Shown: positions 1-7,023 of the stretch, in pieces
How positions within the stretch are numbered: the first letter of the stretch is position 1
Layout: every line of letters begins with the position of its first letter
Source: Angelakisella sp.
Lineage (GTDB): Bacteria > Bacillota > Clostridia > Oscillospirales > Ruminococcaceae
Direction of reading: 5' to 3'
DNA: 20,890 nt
Assembly (NCBI GenBank): GCA_020025195.1
Contig: JAHHSN010000024.1
Location: 1-20,890 of the forward strand
Made by a program: the position numbers and the translations under genes
The notes under the pieces: model-generated
Seen by the model: only the letters and a program-made list of their open reading frames with translations
The model's database searches: none
Told to the model about the DNA's origin: nothing

Positions 1-49
1 GCGCGGGGGCTTTCCCCTCCTCCCCCTTTTCTTTTCCTCTCCCCGGCGC

Positions 50-77
50 AAAAAAAGAACCGCGTCGCCGCGGCTCT
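50..77 (-). terminator. Terminator of the liv operon
   Basis: Read on the minus strand, a 9-bp stem (AGAGCCGCG with CGCGGTTCT, one G-U pair) closes a GCGA tetraloop and is followed by seven U. It lies 12 bases past the livF stop, so it should end the livKHMGF transcript. The first 49 bases of the window are pyrimidine-rich and show no gene. Confidence 0.85.
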
Positions 78-89
78 CTTTGTGTTCGG

Positions 90-788
90 TTATTTGCCGA
101 GATAGGCGGCCTTGACCGCGGGGTTTTCGAGAAGCTCCCGGCCGGGGCCTGACAGGATGATGCTGCCGGTCTCCAGCACATAGCCCATGTCGGCGGTGTG
201 GAGCGCCATGTTGGCGTTCTGCTCAATGAGCAGGATGGTGACGCCCCGCCGGTTGATTTCCCTTATGATGTCAAAGATGTCTTTCACAATGATGGGCGCG
301 AGACCCAGCGACGGCTCATCCATCATGATGAGCTTGGGACGGCTCATGAGAGCGCGCGCCACCGCCAGCATCTGCTGCTCGCCGCCGGAGAGGGTGCCCG
401 CCTGCTGCCAGTGCCGCTCCTTGAGTCGGGGGAACAGCTCGTAGCACCAGTTGATGTCCTCGGTGAGATCATCCCGCCGGAGATAGGCGCCGATCTTCAT
501 GTTTTCCAGAACGGTGAGGTCGGGGAAGACCCGGCGGCCCTCGGGCACGAGGGTGATGCCGCGCTTCACGATCTCGGCGCTGTTTTTGCCCAGCAGCTCC
601 TCGCCGTTATAGGTGATGGAGCCGGCCTTGGCCTTCACCTGCCCCGCGATGGTGCGGAGGGTGGTGGATTTTCCGGCGCCGTTCGCGCCGATGAGGGTCA
701 CGATGCTGCCCTCCGGGACCTCAAAGCTGATGTCCTTGACGGCTTCGATGCCGCCGTAGCTGACGGCCAGATTTTCAATTTTAAGCAT
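90..788 (-). CDS. livF: Branched-chain amino-acid ABC transporter ATPase LivF
   Basis: This is one of the two cytoplasmic ATPases of a LIV-type (HAAT) importer; it hydrolyses ATP with its LivG partner to drive uptake through LivH/LivM. The 232-residue length is normal for LivF. Walker A (GANGAGKS) is at residues 34-41, the ABC signature LSGGEQ at 133-138, and Walker B with the catalytic glutamate (LIMMDEPS) at 153-160; the Q-loop region carries the LivF-typical VPEGRRVFPDLTV. It is the last gene of the operon, and its start overlaps the livG stop by 8 bases, so the two are probably translationally coupled. A GGGGGTGG stretch inside the livG end could serve as ribosome site. The substrate cannot be told from the ATPase; amides or urea are handled by close relatives. 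Confidence 0.96.
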   Translation of the reverse strand: MLKIENLAVSYGGIEAVKDISFEVPEGSIVTLIGANGAGKSTTLRTIAGQVKAKAGSITYNGEELLGKNSAEIVKRGITLVPEGRRVFPDLTVLENMKIGAYLRRDDLTEDINWCYELFPRLKERHWQQAGTLSGGEQQMLAVARALMSRPKLIMMDEPSLGLAPIIVKDIFDIIREINRRGVTILLIEQNANMALHTADMGYVLETGSIILSGPGRELLENPAVKAAYLGK

Positions 789-1629
789 CGAGATCCACCC
801 CCAAATACGCTTCGATGACCCGCGGGTCGTTCTGGATCTCCGAGGGGACGCCTTCGGCGATCAGTTTTCCGAATTCCAGCACATAGATGCGATCGGAAAT
901 GTCCATAACCAGATTCATGTGGTGCTCAATGAGCAGGATGGAAAGCCCGAAGTCATCCCTCACCTGTCGGATGAAGTCGGTAAGCTCCACCGTTTCCTGC
1001 GGGTTCATGCCGGCCGCCGGCTCATCCAGAATGAGAAGGCGGGGCCGGGTGGCGAGGGCGCGGGCAATCTCCAGACGCCGCTGCTGGCCGTAGGGAAGGT
1101 TGCCAGCCACCTCATCCATCAGGTCCTCCAGACCGACGATCATGAGGAGCTCTCTCGCCTGACGCTGCATCCGTTCCTCCTCCTTGTGATTGAGGTGGAA
1201 GGTGGCGGAGAGGAAATTGCCCTTCGCGCGCATATGCATGGCGATCAGGACGTTTTCCAGAACAGTCAGCTGCCCAAAGAGGCGGATGTTCTGGAAGGTG
1301 CGGGCAAGACCCATTTCGGTGATCTTGTCGGGAGTCATGATGAGACGGCGGTGCTTTGTGAACTTTTCCGCCTCGGCGCCGAGATAGTTTTTTTTCTCCT
1401 TGCCGTGGGGATGGTCGCAGAGGTACATCTTTTCATCCAGATAGAGCGCCCCGTTGGTGGGGGTGTAAACGCCGGTCACCACGTTGAAGGCGGTGGTTTT
1501 TCCGGCGCCGTTCGGGCCGATGAGCGCGACAATCTCGCCCTCATCCACATGCATCGAAAGGTTATCCACCGCGACGACGCCGCCGAACTGCATGGTGACA
1601 TTTTCAAGTCGAAGAACCGGTTTTGTCAT
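781..1629 (-). CDS. livG: Branched-chain amino-acid ABC transporter ATPase LivG
   Basis: This is the second ATPase of the LIV importer. Walker A (GPNGAGKT) is at residues 38-45, the LivG-diagnostic Q-loop GLARTFQNIRLF at about 107-118, the signature LPYGQQ at 178-183 and Walker B (LLILDEP) at 198-204, followed by the LivG-typical AAGMNPQE. At 282 residues it is about 25-30 longer than common LivG (about 255). The extra stretch, roughly residues 68-97, is hydrophilic and rich in Lys, His and Glu and sits between the beta-strand after Walker A and the Q-loop. Its start overlaps the livM stop by 4 bases (ATGA), indicating coupled translation. The catalytic motifs are intact, so I expect an active ATPase; the role of the insert is unknown. 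Confidence 0.96.
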   Translation of the reverse strand: MTKPVLRLENVTMQFGGVVAVDNLSMHVDEGEIVALIGPNGAGKTTAFNVVTGVYTPTNGALYLDEKMYLCDHPHGKEKKNYLGAEAEKFTKHRRLIMTPDKITEMGLARTFQNIRLFGQLTVLENVLIAMHMRAKGNFLSATFHLNHKEEERMQRQARELLMIVGLEDLMDEVAGNLPYGQQRRLEIARALATRPRLLILDEPAAGMNPQETVELTDFIRQVRDDFGLSILLIEHHMNLVMDISDRIYVLEFGKLIAEGVPSEIQNDPRVIEAYLGVDLDA

Positions 1630-2732
1630 ACGGCATCACCGCCTTTCACGGGCTTTTTGCGGGAAAAGAGCCGCCGGAAGAACCGGCCCACCCGCGCGAA
1701 GAAATCAAAGATCCGGTCCCAGGAGAACTCATTGGTCCCCATAAGACCCCGCCGGTAAAAGAGCACCACCAGCATGATGACCACGGAAAAGACCACCATC
1801 CGGAAGCCCGGCGCGAGGAGCGGCACCTGGAAGGAGCCGATGAAGGTGGTGTTATCGAGAAAGCGGAGCCACCACTCACTGCACGCCACATAGAGGAAGG
1901 AGGCGAGCACGCTGCCGGTGATGGAGCCGATGCCGCCGATGACGACGATGAGCAGGATCTCATAGGTCATGTTGGTATTGAAGAACTTGGCCTGCACGCT
2001 GGACTGGAACATGGCGAGGAGCGCCCCGCCGATGCCGGCGAAGAAGGAGCTGGTGCAGAAGGCGATCATCTTGTGCCGGAGCAGATTGATGCCCATGGCC
2101 TCCGCCGCGATCTCATCCTCGCGGATGGCCTTGAAGGCGCGCCCGTAGGTGGAGGAGAGGAGCAGAACGATGAGTGCGATGCAGACCGCCACCACAATAA
2201 AGGGAAAGAGGATGGAGTGGTAGCGGTTAAAGCTCCGGAGCACGTTGGAGCCGTTGGTCACGGGGCCCAGCTTATCCCACTGAATGACCGCGCGGAGAAT
2301 CTCCGCGAAGCCGAGGGTGGCGATGGCGAGGTAGTCGCTCTTGAGCTTTAAGACCGGGGCGCCGATGGCCGCGGCAAAGAGAGCCGCCACCAGACCCGCG
2401 AGGAGAATGGCAAGCAGCATCGGCATCTCAAACTGGATGAGACCGCCCTCATAGGACTGATAGACATGGATGCGCTGCTCCACCGGGATGGTCAGGACGG
2501 AATAGGTATAAGCCCCCAGCAGCATAAAGCCCGCCTGACCCAGAGAAAAGAGTCCGGTAAAGCCATTGAGCATATTCATCGAGACGGCAACGAGGGCGTA
2601 GATGACGCCCTTCTGCAGGACGATGGAAAGCATGCTGCTTTTCAGGGAGGAATGATCGATGTAAAGGAGGAGACCGAGGATGACGGCCGCCAGAAGGAGG
2701 GAACAGAGTAAATTGCGTTTTTTCTTATTCAT
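1626..2732 (-). CDS. livM: Branched-chain amino-acid ABC transporter permease LivM
   Basis: This integral membrane subunit forms the translocation path together with LivH. The 368-residue protein has a positively charged start (MNKKKR) followed by a membrane segment at about residues 8-25 and many further hydrophobic segments. Family motifs include NGFTGLFSLGQAGFMLLGAY in the N-terminal half, LKSDYLAIATLGFAEI near residues 130-146, and the ATPase-coupling loop GRAFKAIREDEIAAEAMGI. The last 40 residues or so form a very basic cytoplasmic tail (FFRRLFSRKKP) that is longer than usual. It starts one base after the livH stop with an AAGGAG site inside the end of livH. The motif around the coupling loop separates LivM from LivH clearly. 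Confidence 0.95.
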   Translation of the reverse strand: MNKKKRNLLCSLLLAAVILGLLLYIDHSSLKSSMLSIVLQKGVIYALVAVSMNMLNGFTGLFSLGQAGFMLLGAYTYSVLTIPVEQRIHVYQSYEGGLIQFEMPMLLAILLAGLVAALFAAAIGAPVLKLKSDYLAIATLGFAEILRAVIQWDKLGPVTNGSNVLRSFNRYHSILFPFIVVAVCIALIVLLLSSTYGRAFKAIREDEIAAEAMGINLLRHKMIAFCTSSFFAGIGGALLAMFQSSVQAKFFNTNMTYEILLIVVIGGIGSITGSVLASFLYVACSEWWLRFLDNTTFIGSFQVPLLAPGFRMVVFSVVIMLVVLFYRRGLMGTNEFSWDRIFDFFARVGRFFRRLFSRKKPVKGGDAV

Positions 2733-2733
2733 A

Positions 2734-3621
2734 TTACACTTTCTCCTTCAGCTTTTCCCCGAACAGTCCGTTGGGCTTTACGAGGAGGATGAGGATCAGC
2801 AGCGCGAAGGTGAAGGCGTTGCTGAAGATGGAATAGTCGCTCGAGGACTTGATGAAGGTCTCGCAGATGCCGATGACATAGGCGCCGACTACGGCACCCG
2901 GCACCGAGCCGATGCCGCCGAAGACCGCGGCAACGAAGGATTTAAGGCCGGGCATGGCGCCGATGGTGGGACTGACCTGCCCGATATAGGAGAAATAAAG
3001 GATGGAACCGACCGCCGCGAGCAGCGAACCGATGACAAAGGTAAAGCTGATGACGCGGTCGATCTTGATGCCCATGAGCTGTGCCGTGTCGAAGTCCTTG
3101 GCGACGGCGCGCATCGCCATACCGATCTTGGTGTGCTTGATGAGCAGCACCAGAAGCACCACCAGAAGGATGGTGAGCAGCGGGGTGATGATGGCGAGAC
3201 GCTTAAGCTGCAGGGGGCCGAGGGTGATTTTTTCGGTGAGCCACGGGATATTGGGATAGGCGCGCGCAAGGCCGCCCGTCACATAGGTAGCGAGGTTGGT
3301 GAGAAGATAGGAAACGCCGATGGCGGAAATCATGACCGACATTCTGGGGGCGTTTCGAAGCGGCTTATAGGCCGCCTTTTCAATGAGCACACCGAGCAGC
3401 ACCGTCAGAAGGAGCGTCAGAGGAAGCCCCACGTAGATGCTGGTGGAGGAGCTGATAAAGATCATAAAGAAGCCTGCCACCATGAACATATCGCCGTGGG
3501 CGAAGTTGATGAGACGCAGGATGCCGTATACCATCGTGTAGCCGATGGCGATGAGCGCGTACAGACTGCCCACCGTGATTCCGGAAATCAGCAGCTGGGC
3601 AAAATAGGTGAAATCGTGCAT
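2734..3621 (-). CDS. livH: Branched-chain amino-acid ABC transporter permease LivH
   Basis: This is the second membrane-spanning subunit of the LIV importer. The 295-residue protein is of standard length and shows about eight hydrophobic segments. It carries LivH hallmarks: GSLYALIAIGYTMVYGILRLINFAHGD near residues 19-41 and the coupling-loop sequence GMAMRAVAKDFDTAQLMGI at about 167-185, then FGGIGSVPGAVVGAYVIG. A GGAGG site lies 9 bases before the ATG. It is separated from the upstream livK by about 148 bases that hold a large hairpin, while livH, livM, livG and livF downstream are packed without gaps. Confidence 0.95.
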   Translation of the reverse strand: MHDFTYFAQLLISGITVGSLYALIAIGYTMVYGILRLINFAHGDMFMVAGFFMIFISSSTSIYVGLPLTLLLTVLLGVLIEKAAYKPLRNAPRMSVMISAIGVSYLLTNLATYVTGGLARAYPNIPWLTEKITLGPLQLKRLAIITPLLTILLVVLLVLLIKHTKIGMAMRAVAKDFDTAQLMGIKIDRVISFTFVIGSLLAAVGSILYFSYIGQVSPTIGAMPGLKSFVAAVFGGIGSVPGAVVGAYVIGICETFIKSSSDYSIFSNAFTFALLILILLVKPNGLFGEKLKEKV

Positions 3622-3686
3622 GACTCGAGCCTCCGATGCAATAAAACTGATGCGGGGTGGGGAAATTCCGGAGCAGATAGGGAAAT

Positions 3687-3729
3687 GCGTAGTGGGAAAA
3701 GCCTTGAGAAAAGGCTTCTCCCACTACGC
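3687..3729 (-). promoter_or_regulatory. Large intercistronic hairpin between livK and livH
   Basis: An 11-bp perfect outer stem (GCGTAGTGGGA at 3687-3697 with TCCCACTACGC at 3719-3729), one mismatch and a 7-bp inner stem (AAGCCTT with AAGGCTT) enclose a 5-base loop. No U-run follows it on the minus strand, so it is not a full terminator. In binding-protein transporter operons, such hairpins commonly protect or partly terminate the upstream mRNA so that the binding protein is made in excess; that role here is inferred. A small near-palindrome around 3734-3749 (CTGTCACATGTAACAG) lies between it and the livK stop. No separate promoter is obvious for livH. Confidence 0.75.
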
Positions 3730-3769
3730 GCTCTGTCACATGTAACAGGGTGTTGGGGGGCGATGATCG

Positions 3770-4969
3770 TTAGTCGATGGTTACCGCGCTGTCGAAGACA
3801 TACTCGCCGTTCAGGGGAGTCTTGACAACCGCATAGTGCTTGACGGCGTCGCCGTTTTCGTCAAAGGAGAGGTCGCCGGTCACAAGGCCGGGAACTTGCA
3901 GAGAAGCCAAAGCGTCGCGGATGGCGGGGCCTTCCAGAGACTGGGCCTTCTCGATGGCGGCATAGACAGCCATGTAAGCATCGTAGCCGCAGGCGGTTAC
4001 CGAGGAGATGCTGTCGGTACCGGAGTTATCGGTGAAACGGGCGGGATCGGCATTGACCCACTCCTTGAAGCCCTTCGCGAAGGTGAAGGCCGCCTCGTTG
4101 GATTCGTCATGTTCATCATAGAAGGAGGAGAAGTAGATCTTATCGGTAGAATAGTTGGCTTCCTCCAGACGCTGGATGATAGAAACGTCATCCCAGGTAT
4201 CGCCTGCCATGATGGGGCCGTTAATGCCGGCGTCACGCGCCTGCTTGATGATGTAGGGAGCGGTTTCGATGGAGACAGGGCTGAAGATGGAGGTAACGCC
4301 CTGCGCCGCGAGGTTCGCCATCATGCCGGAGAAGTCGGTTTCGCCGGTCTGGAAGTTGGTGGGGATGACCTCGCCGCCCAGCTTCTCAAAGGCGGAGATG
4401 AAGTACTTGCCGAAGTTGTCGGAGTAGTCGTCGCCGGCCTCCACGATGACCGCCGCCTTGGTGACGCCCATATCCCAGGCGTACTGACCCATAACGGTGC
4501 CCTGGAAGGGATCAATGTAGCAGACGCGGAAGTAGTAGTCATTGCCGGCGGTGACCTGCGGGTTGGTGCAGGAGGTGCCCATGGCGGGGATCTTCGCCTC
4601 CAGGAAGTGGGGGCCGCCCGCGATGGCGCAGCCGGAGCCGTAGGTACCGATGACGGCGGAAACGCCCTTGGAGATGAGCTGCTGCGCGGCGGTGACGGCC
4701 TTGGAGTTGTCGGAGCCGTTATCCGCTACGATAAGCTCGATGTTATATTCCTCGCCACCGATGTTAACGGTGGGTTTGAGGGAATGGGCATACTGGATGC
4801 CGAGGATCTCTTTTTTGCCGCCGGCGCCGTTCTGGCCGGTGGTGGGCTGGAATACGCCGATGGTGATGGTCTTGCTGTCGGGGTCCTTGTTATCGGCGGG
4901 TTTTTCACCGCAGGCCGCGAGAGAAAGAATCATCATGGCAGTCAGCAGAAGTGCGATGAGTTTCTTCAT
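3770..4969 (-). CDS. livK: Branched-chain amino-acid ABC transporter substrate-binding lipoprotein
   Basis: This extracellular lipid-anchored receptor captures the ligand and delivers it to LivHM. Residues 1-20 form a lipoprotein signal (MKK start, hydrophobic core, lipobox LAAC) with the lipidated Cys at 20, then a short hydrophilic linker. The body is a periplasmic-binding-protein type I fold of the Leu/Ile/Val-binding class: ITIGVFQPTTGQNGAGGK at the start, GVSAVIGTYGSGCAIAGGP, then YYFRVCYIDPFQGTVMGQYA and ETDFSGMMANLAAQGVTSIF. At 399 residues it is normal length. An ATTTTGGAGGATTAACC leader gives a good ribosome site, and the first gene of the operon is preceded by a promoter at 5045-5072. 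The ligand could be branched-chain or other amino acids. Confidence 0.94.
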   Translation of the reverse strand: MKKLIALLLTAMMILSLAACGEKPADNKDPDSKTITIGVFQPTTGQNGAGGKKEILGIQYAHSLKPTVNIGGEEYNIELIVADNGSDNSKAVTAAQQLISKGVSAVIGTYGSGCAIAGGPHFLEAKIPAMGTSCTNPQVTAGNDYYFRVCYIDPFQGTVMGQYAWDMGVTKAAVIVEAGDDYSDNFGKYFISAFEKLGGEVIPTNFQTGETDFSGMMANLAAQGVTSIFSPVSIETAPYIIKQARDAGINGPIMAGDTWDDVSIIQRLEEANYSTDKIYFSSFYDEHDESNEAAFTFAKGFKEWVNADPARFTDNSGTDSISSVTACGYDAYMAVYAAIEKAQSLEGPAIRDALASLQVPGLVTGDLSFDENGDAVKHYAVVKTPLNGEYVFDSAVTID

Positions 4970-5005
4970 GGTTAATCCTCCAAAATCTGTTGTTTTTTCT
5001 TTAAC

Positions 5006-5025
5006 ACGAGTACAAATGTACTTGT
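5006..5025. promoter_or_regulatory. Dyad in the livK leader, possible operator
   Basis: ACGAGTACA and TGTACTTGT form arms of 9 bases (8 matches) around a two-base centre. The dyad falls between the livK -10 element and its ribosome site, roughly +13 to +32 of the expected transcript. The loop is too short for a stable RNA hairpin, so protein binding is the more natural reading. It does not resemble the CodY box as I know it. The regulator is unknown. Confidence 0.4.
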
Positions 5026-5044
5026 CAGAGAGATATTACAGTTA

Positions 5045-5072
5045 ATTATAGCAAGTGCGACTGAAAAAGCAA
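5045..5072 (-). promoter_or_regulatory. Sigma-A-type promoter of the liv operon
   Basis: Minus-strand TATAAT at 5045-5050 is preceded by TTGCTT at 5067-5072 with a 16-base spacer; a TGC just before the -10 makes it an extended -10. TCTTGC at 18-base spacing is an alternative -35. Transcription would start near 5038, giving a leader of about 70 bases to livK. Confidence 0.7.
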
Positions 5073-5387
5073 GAATCCGCTGCGGCGGAAAAACTGCATA
5101 ATCGTCTTGACAAATCCTGCATTTTGGTGAATTTGACGGATAAAAAATGAGGAAATCCTTCATATTTTGAAATTGTATGTATGAAAAAGATTCATTAGAA
5201 GGGCGCTGTATTCTCTGCAAATACAACTGACCTTATGATGAAGGGAATTTCTACACGGAAGAACGGTACTTTTGGACAAAATCGCGGTTTTTTGCCCCGT
5301 CCGCGCGAAGGGTTCGGATGGGGGAGAGCCCTCCGCGTCGGTATGACCTCCGAAAAAGCCTTGAGGCAGGTTCTTACCTCCGGGTGA
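5073..5387. other. Intergenic stretch between the divergent livK and flavin-protein promoters
   Basis: No convincing gene is present; the reading frames here have no family-like sequence or good ribosome site. The left half (5100-5200) is AT-rich and carries a TTGACA at 5107-5112 without a matching -10. The right half is GC-rich and contains an imperfect hairpin: CCCCGTCCG at 5295-5303 pairs with CGGATGGGG at 5315-5323 (one G-U), with no U-run. I see nothing else I can name. Confidence 0.5.
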
Positions 5388-5416
5388 TTGACGGTGCGGG
5401 AGACTTGTGGTAAAGT
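5388..5416 (+). promoter_or_regulatory. Promoter of the split-barrel flavoprotein gene
   Basis: TTGACG at 5388-5393 and TAAAGT at 5411-5416 are separated by exactly 17 bases. Transcription would start near 5423, leaving a leader of about 60 bases with a small CCCTC/GAGGG hairpin at 5433-5450 and an AGGAGG ribosome site before the ATG at 5485. Confidence 0.65.
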
Positions 5417-5484
5417 GATATTCGACAAGAATCCCTCTTTTTTCGGAGGGAGGACGGTTTACTGAACAACAGGAGGTATTTACC

Positions 5485-5889
5485 ATGAGCAAAATTCAGA
5501 AAATTTATGACTATCTCAGTGCCTGCAACGGCTTCTTCTTCGCTTCCTGCGACGGGGATAAGCCCCGCGTGCGTCCGTTCGGCTTTATGATGATCTTTGA
5601 GGATAAGCTGTACTTCGGTATGGGCACCCATAAGGAGAGCTATCGTCAGGTCAACGAAAACCCCAATGTGGAGATCTGCGCCATGCATCCCGAAGGGGGC
5701 TTCATCCGCGTAAAGGGTGTGGCTCACTTCGATATGCGTCCCGAGGTGCAGGCGAATATGTTCAAGGTTTCTCCCAACCTCAAGGAGATGTACAACGAGG
5801 AGAGCGGTCTGGTTCAGGCGACCTTCTACCTCAGCGACATCGTGGCGGAGACCTGCGTCAATGACGTCTTCACCGCCATCGAGGACTGA
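5485..5889 (+). CDS. Pyridoxamine 5'-phosphate oxidase-like FMN-binding split-barrel protein
   Basis: The 134-residue protein belongs to the small flavin-binding split-barrel group related to pyridoxamine-phosphate oxidase. Visible family features are the helix MSKIQKIYDYLSACNGFFFA, the strand pair CDGDKPRVRPFGFMMIFEDKLYFGMGTHKESYRQV (residues about 22-56, where FMN-contacting Arg/Lys/Ser residues usually lie), the segment NPNVEICAMHPEGGFIRVKGVAHF, and a C-terminal helix. It is single-domain and of normal length for this group. The substrate is unknown; members of the family reduce flavins, F420-type or other cofactors, or bind heme, and many have no assigned reaction. It sits alone between its own promoter and terminators. 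The start is fixed by AGGAGG 8 bases upstream. Confidence 0.85.
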   Translation: MSKIQKIYDYLSACNGFFFASCDGDKPRVRPFGFMMIFEDKLYFGMGTHKESYRQVNENPNVEICAMHPEGGFIRVKGVAHFDMRPEVQANMFKVSPNLKEMYNEESGLVQATFYLSDIVAETCVNDVFTAIED

Positions 5890-5905
5890 GTCCTTCGGCG
5901 TCCGT

Positions 5906-5947
5906 AAAAAATGAATCCCCCTTTCGGGCAGCAGCGCCCAAAGGGGG
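5906..5947 (-). terminator. Minus-strand terminator-like hairpin past the O-acyltransferase operon
   Basis: CCCCCTTT (5917-5924) pairs with AAAGGGGG (5940-5947), then GGGC pairs with GCCC across a 6-base loop. On the minus strand the stem is followed by ATTCA and six U, so it can end transcripts coming leftward from the operon at 6347-9777. On the plus strand it has no U-run. Confidence 0.5.
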
Positions 5948-5957
5948 AGATCGGCGG

Positions 5958-6000
5958 CAGGCAGTGCCGGGGAGGTTTCCCCGGGGCTGCCTGTTTTTTT
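5958..6000 (+). terminator. Terminator of the split-barrel flavoprotein gene
   Basis: CAGGCAG (5958-5964) pairs with CTGCCTG (5987-5993), an inner CCGGGGA pairs with TCCCCGG, and seven U follow directly. This is a strong intrinsic terminator in the plus direction. Confidence 0.88.
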
Positions 6001-6014
6001 AGTAACCGAAAGCC

Positions 6015-6071
6015 CCCGCCTGTACCGGGGGAGCGCCCCCAACCGGGAGGGCATAACGCGGGTACAGCGGG
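6015..6071. other. Intergenic stem-loop
   Basis: CCCGCCTGTACC (6015-6026) pairs with GGTACAGCGGG (6061-6071) apart from one bulged C. Inside it GGGGG (6027-6031) and CCCCC (6036-6040) form a second hairpin. No gene covers it. Short GC-rich structured repeats of this look are common between genes of Oscillospiraceae, so it may be one copy of a dispersed repeat; a single window cannot show this. Confidence 0.4.
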
Positions 6072-6125
6072 AAAGAACAAGAAAAAGATTGAAAATACAT
6101 CAGAAACCCACGCAGAGAGGAGGAA

Positions 6126-6296
6126 ATGAGAGGCCGGATAACAAAGAAAGAATACCTTGACCCGTTCACGGGTGGCAAGGAGCCCTCTCTTCGCTAGGGC
6201 CAAAACCGTCCCAAGCGCCTGCCGGTCACCGGGCCTTGGAGGCGTTTTCGGCAAAAGCCCCCGGCGCCCGCCGTCCGTCCGGCTCCCTCACGGCAG
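6126..6296 (+). other. Chain of stem-loops before a terminator, possible structured RNA
   Basis: Three separate hairpins follow each other: CCTTG/CAAGG enclosing CCCG-TTCA-CGGG at 6155-6180, GCCCT/AGGGC at 6182-6200, and a long element at about 6201-6252 in which CGCCT pairs with AGGCG around CCGG-TCA-CCGG, flanked by AAAAC/GTTTT. GCCGG at 6133-6137 could pair with CCGGC at 6279-6283 to close the set. A strong plus-strand terminator follows at once. I do not recognise any known riboswitch, RNase P, SRP or tmRNA consensus. No good sigma-A promoter is visible upstream, which limits confidence. A 23-codon frame at 6126-6197 is not convincing. Confidence 0.3.
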
Positions 6297-6331
6297 AAAC
6301 GCCCGCCCCCAAAAGGGGCGGGCGTTTTTTT
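6297..6331. terminator. Strong hairpin terminator between convergent units
   Basis: A 13-bp perfect stem (AAACGCCCGCCCC with GGGGCGGGCGTTT) closes a 5-base loop and runs into seven U on the plus strand. On the minus strand only three U follow, yet it starts 16 bases after the stop of the membrane-protein gene at 6347, so it may act in both directions. The stronger U-run points to a plus-strand transcript coming from 6001-6296. Confidence 0.75.
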
Positions 6332-6346
6332 CGGTTTATAGTACGC

Positions 6347-6985
6347 TCAGAACTCGGGCGAGATGTTTTCGGAAGGCGGATTTCCGTCCGTCGGGCCCGC
6401 TTCGGTAAAGGAGCGGAACAGCTTCGCCTCCCGGTAGAGGTAGACGAGCTTCATGATGGCGATTGCCGACAGGATCAGGGCAAACAGAAACGTAAGGACC
6501 TCTCCGAGCGCCGGATGGATCAGCATGGTGATCAAAACGCCGGCGATGAGGGCGATATTGGTGTAGAGGTACCACTTCCAGAGATTATCCCACTTGAGGG
6601 AAAGCTCCCGGTCAAAGGGCAGCACCACGTCGCTGTGGCCCCGGTACTCCCGGTTCTCGGCATAGAGGGCGATCACCACGGAGACCAGAGAAAGGAGGAT
6701 GGCGAGCACGGGAGAGAAGGCAATCGGCAGCTGCTCCAGAATCTCCACCACCGCATACACGAGGAAGAAGATTCCCGCCGGGCGGTAATAGGGGGACTCG
6801 GACGCGAGACGCAGGAGGATGGCGGCGTAGGCGATCGAGCAGAGAAAGCCGAGGATGCCGCCGATGAGGTGGGTGGCGGGGCTGAGGATGGGCAGGGTCA
6901 GGATGCCGGAGAGGATCCGGGGGATGATGAGCCAGAAGAGAAGCCAGAGCCATTGACCGAGGACGGAAGCATTCTTTGTTTTCAT
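6347..6985 (-). CDS. Multi-pass membrane protein of unknown function
   Basis: I do not recognise this 212-residue protein. It has about six hydrophobic segments (roughly residues 9-31, 36-60, 69-88, 90-107, 138-157 and 160-182), a hydrophilic loop between the fourth and fifth (residues 108-137, containing ENREYRGHSD and a Trp pair), and a hydrophilic tail rich in Pro, Gly and Ser. No catalytic motif stands out. An AAGGAG site 8 bases upstream fixes the start. It follows the DHHW gene by 38 bases and is the last gene of the O-acyltransferase operon, so it is probably an accessory to, or regulator of, polymer acylation at the membrane; this rests on context alone. Confidence 0.75.
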   Translation of the reverse strand: MKTKNASVLGQWLWLLFWLIIPRILSGILTLPILSPATHLIGGILGFLCSIAYAAILLRLASESPYYRPAGIFFLVYAVVEILEQLPIAFSPVLAILLSLVSVVIALYAENREYRGHSDVVLPFDRELSLKWDNLWKWYLYTNIALIAGVLITMLIHPALGEVLTFLFALILSAIAIMKLVYLYREAKLFRSFTEAGPTDGNPPSENISPEF

Positions 6986-7023
6986 AGCATTTTCTCCTTT
7001 TCATGATCATTCTGTCGGCTTCG

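Noticed and set aside
5160..5492. A 110-codon minus-strand frame in the gap between livK and the flavoprotein gene
   Set aside because: Its translation has no fold-like pattern, it overlaps the start and promoter of the flavoprotein gene, and no ribosome site precedes it.
6126..6197. A 23-codon frame after a GGAGG stretch
   Set aside because: The GGAGG is only two bases from the ATG, too close for initiation, and the frame runs through two stem-loops of the structured region.
5826..6254. A 142-codon minus-strand frame overlapping the flavoprotein 3' end
   Set aside because: It crosses two terminator hairpins and overlaps a better gene; the Pro/Arg-rich translation comes from structured GC-rich DNA.
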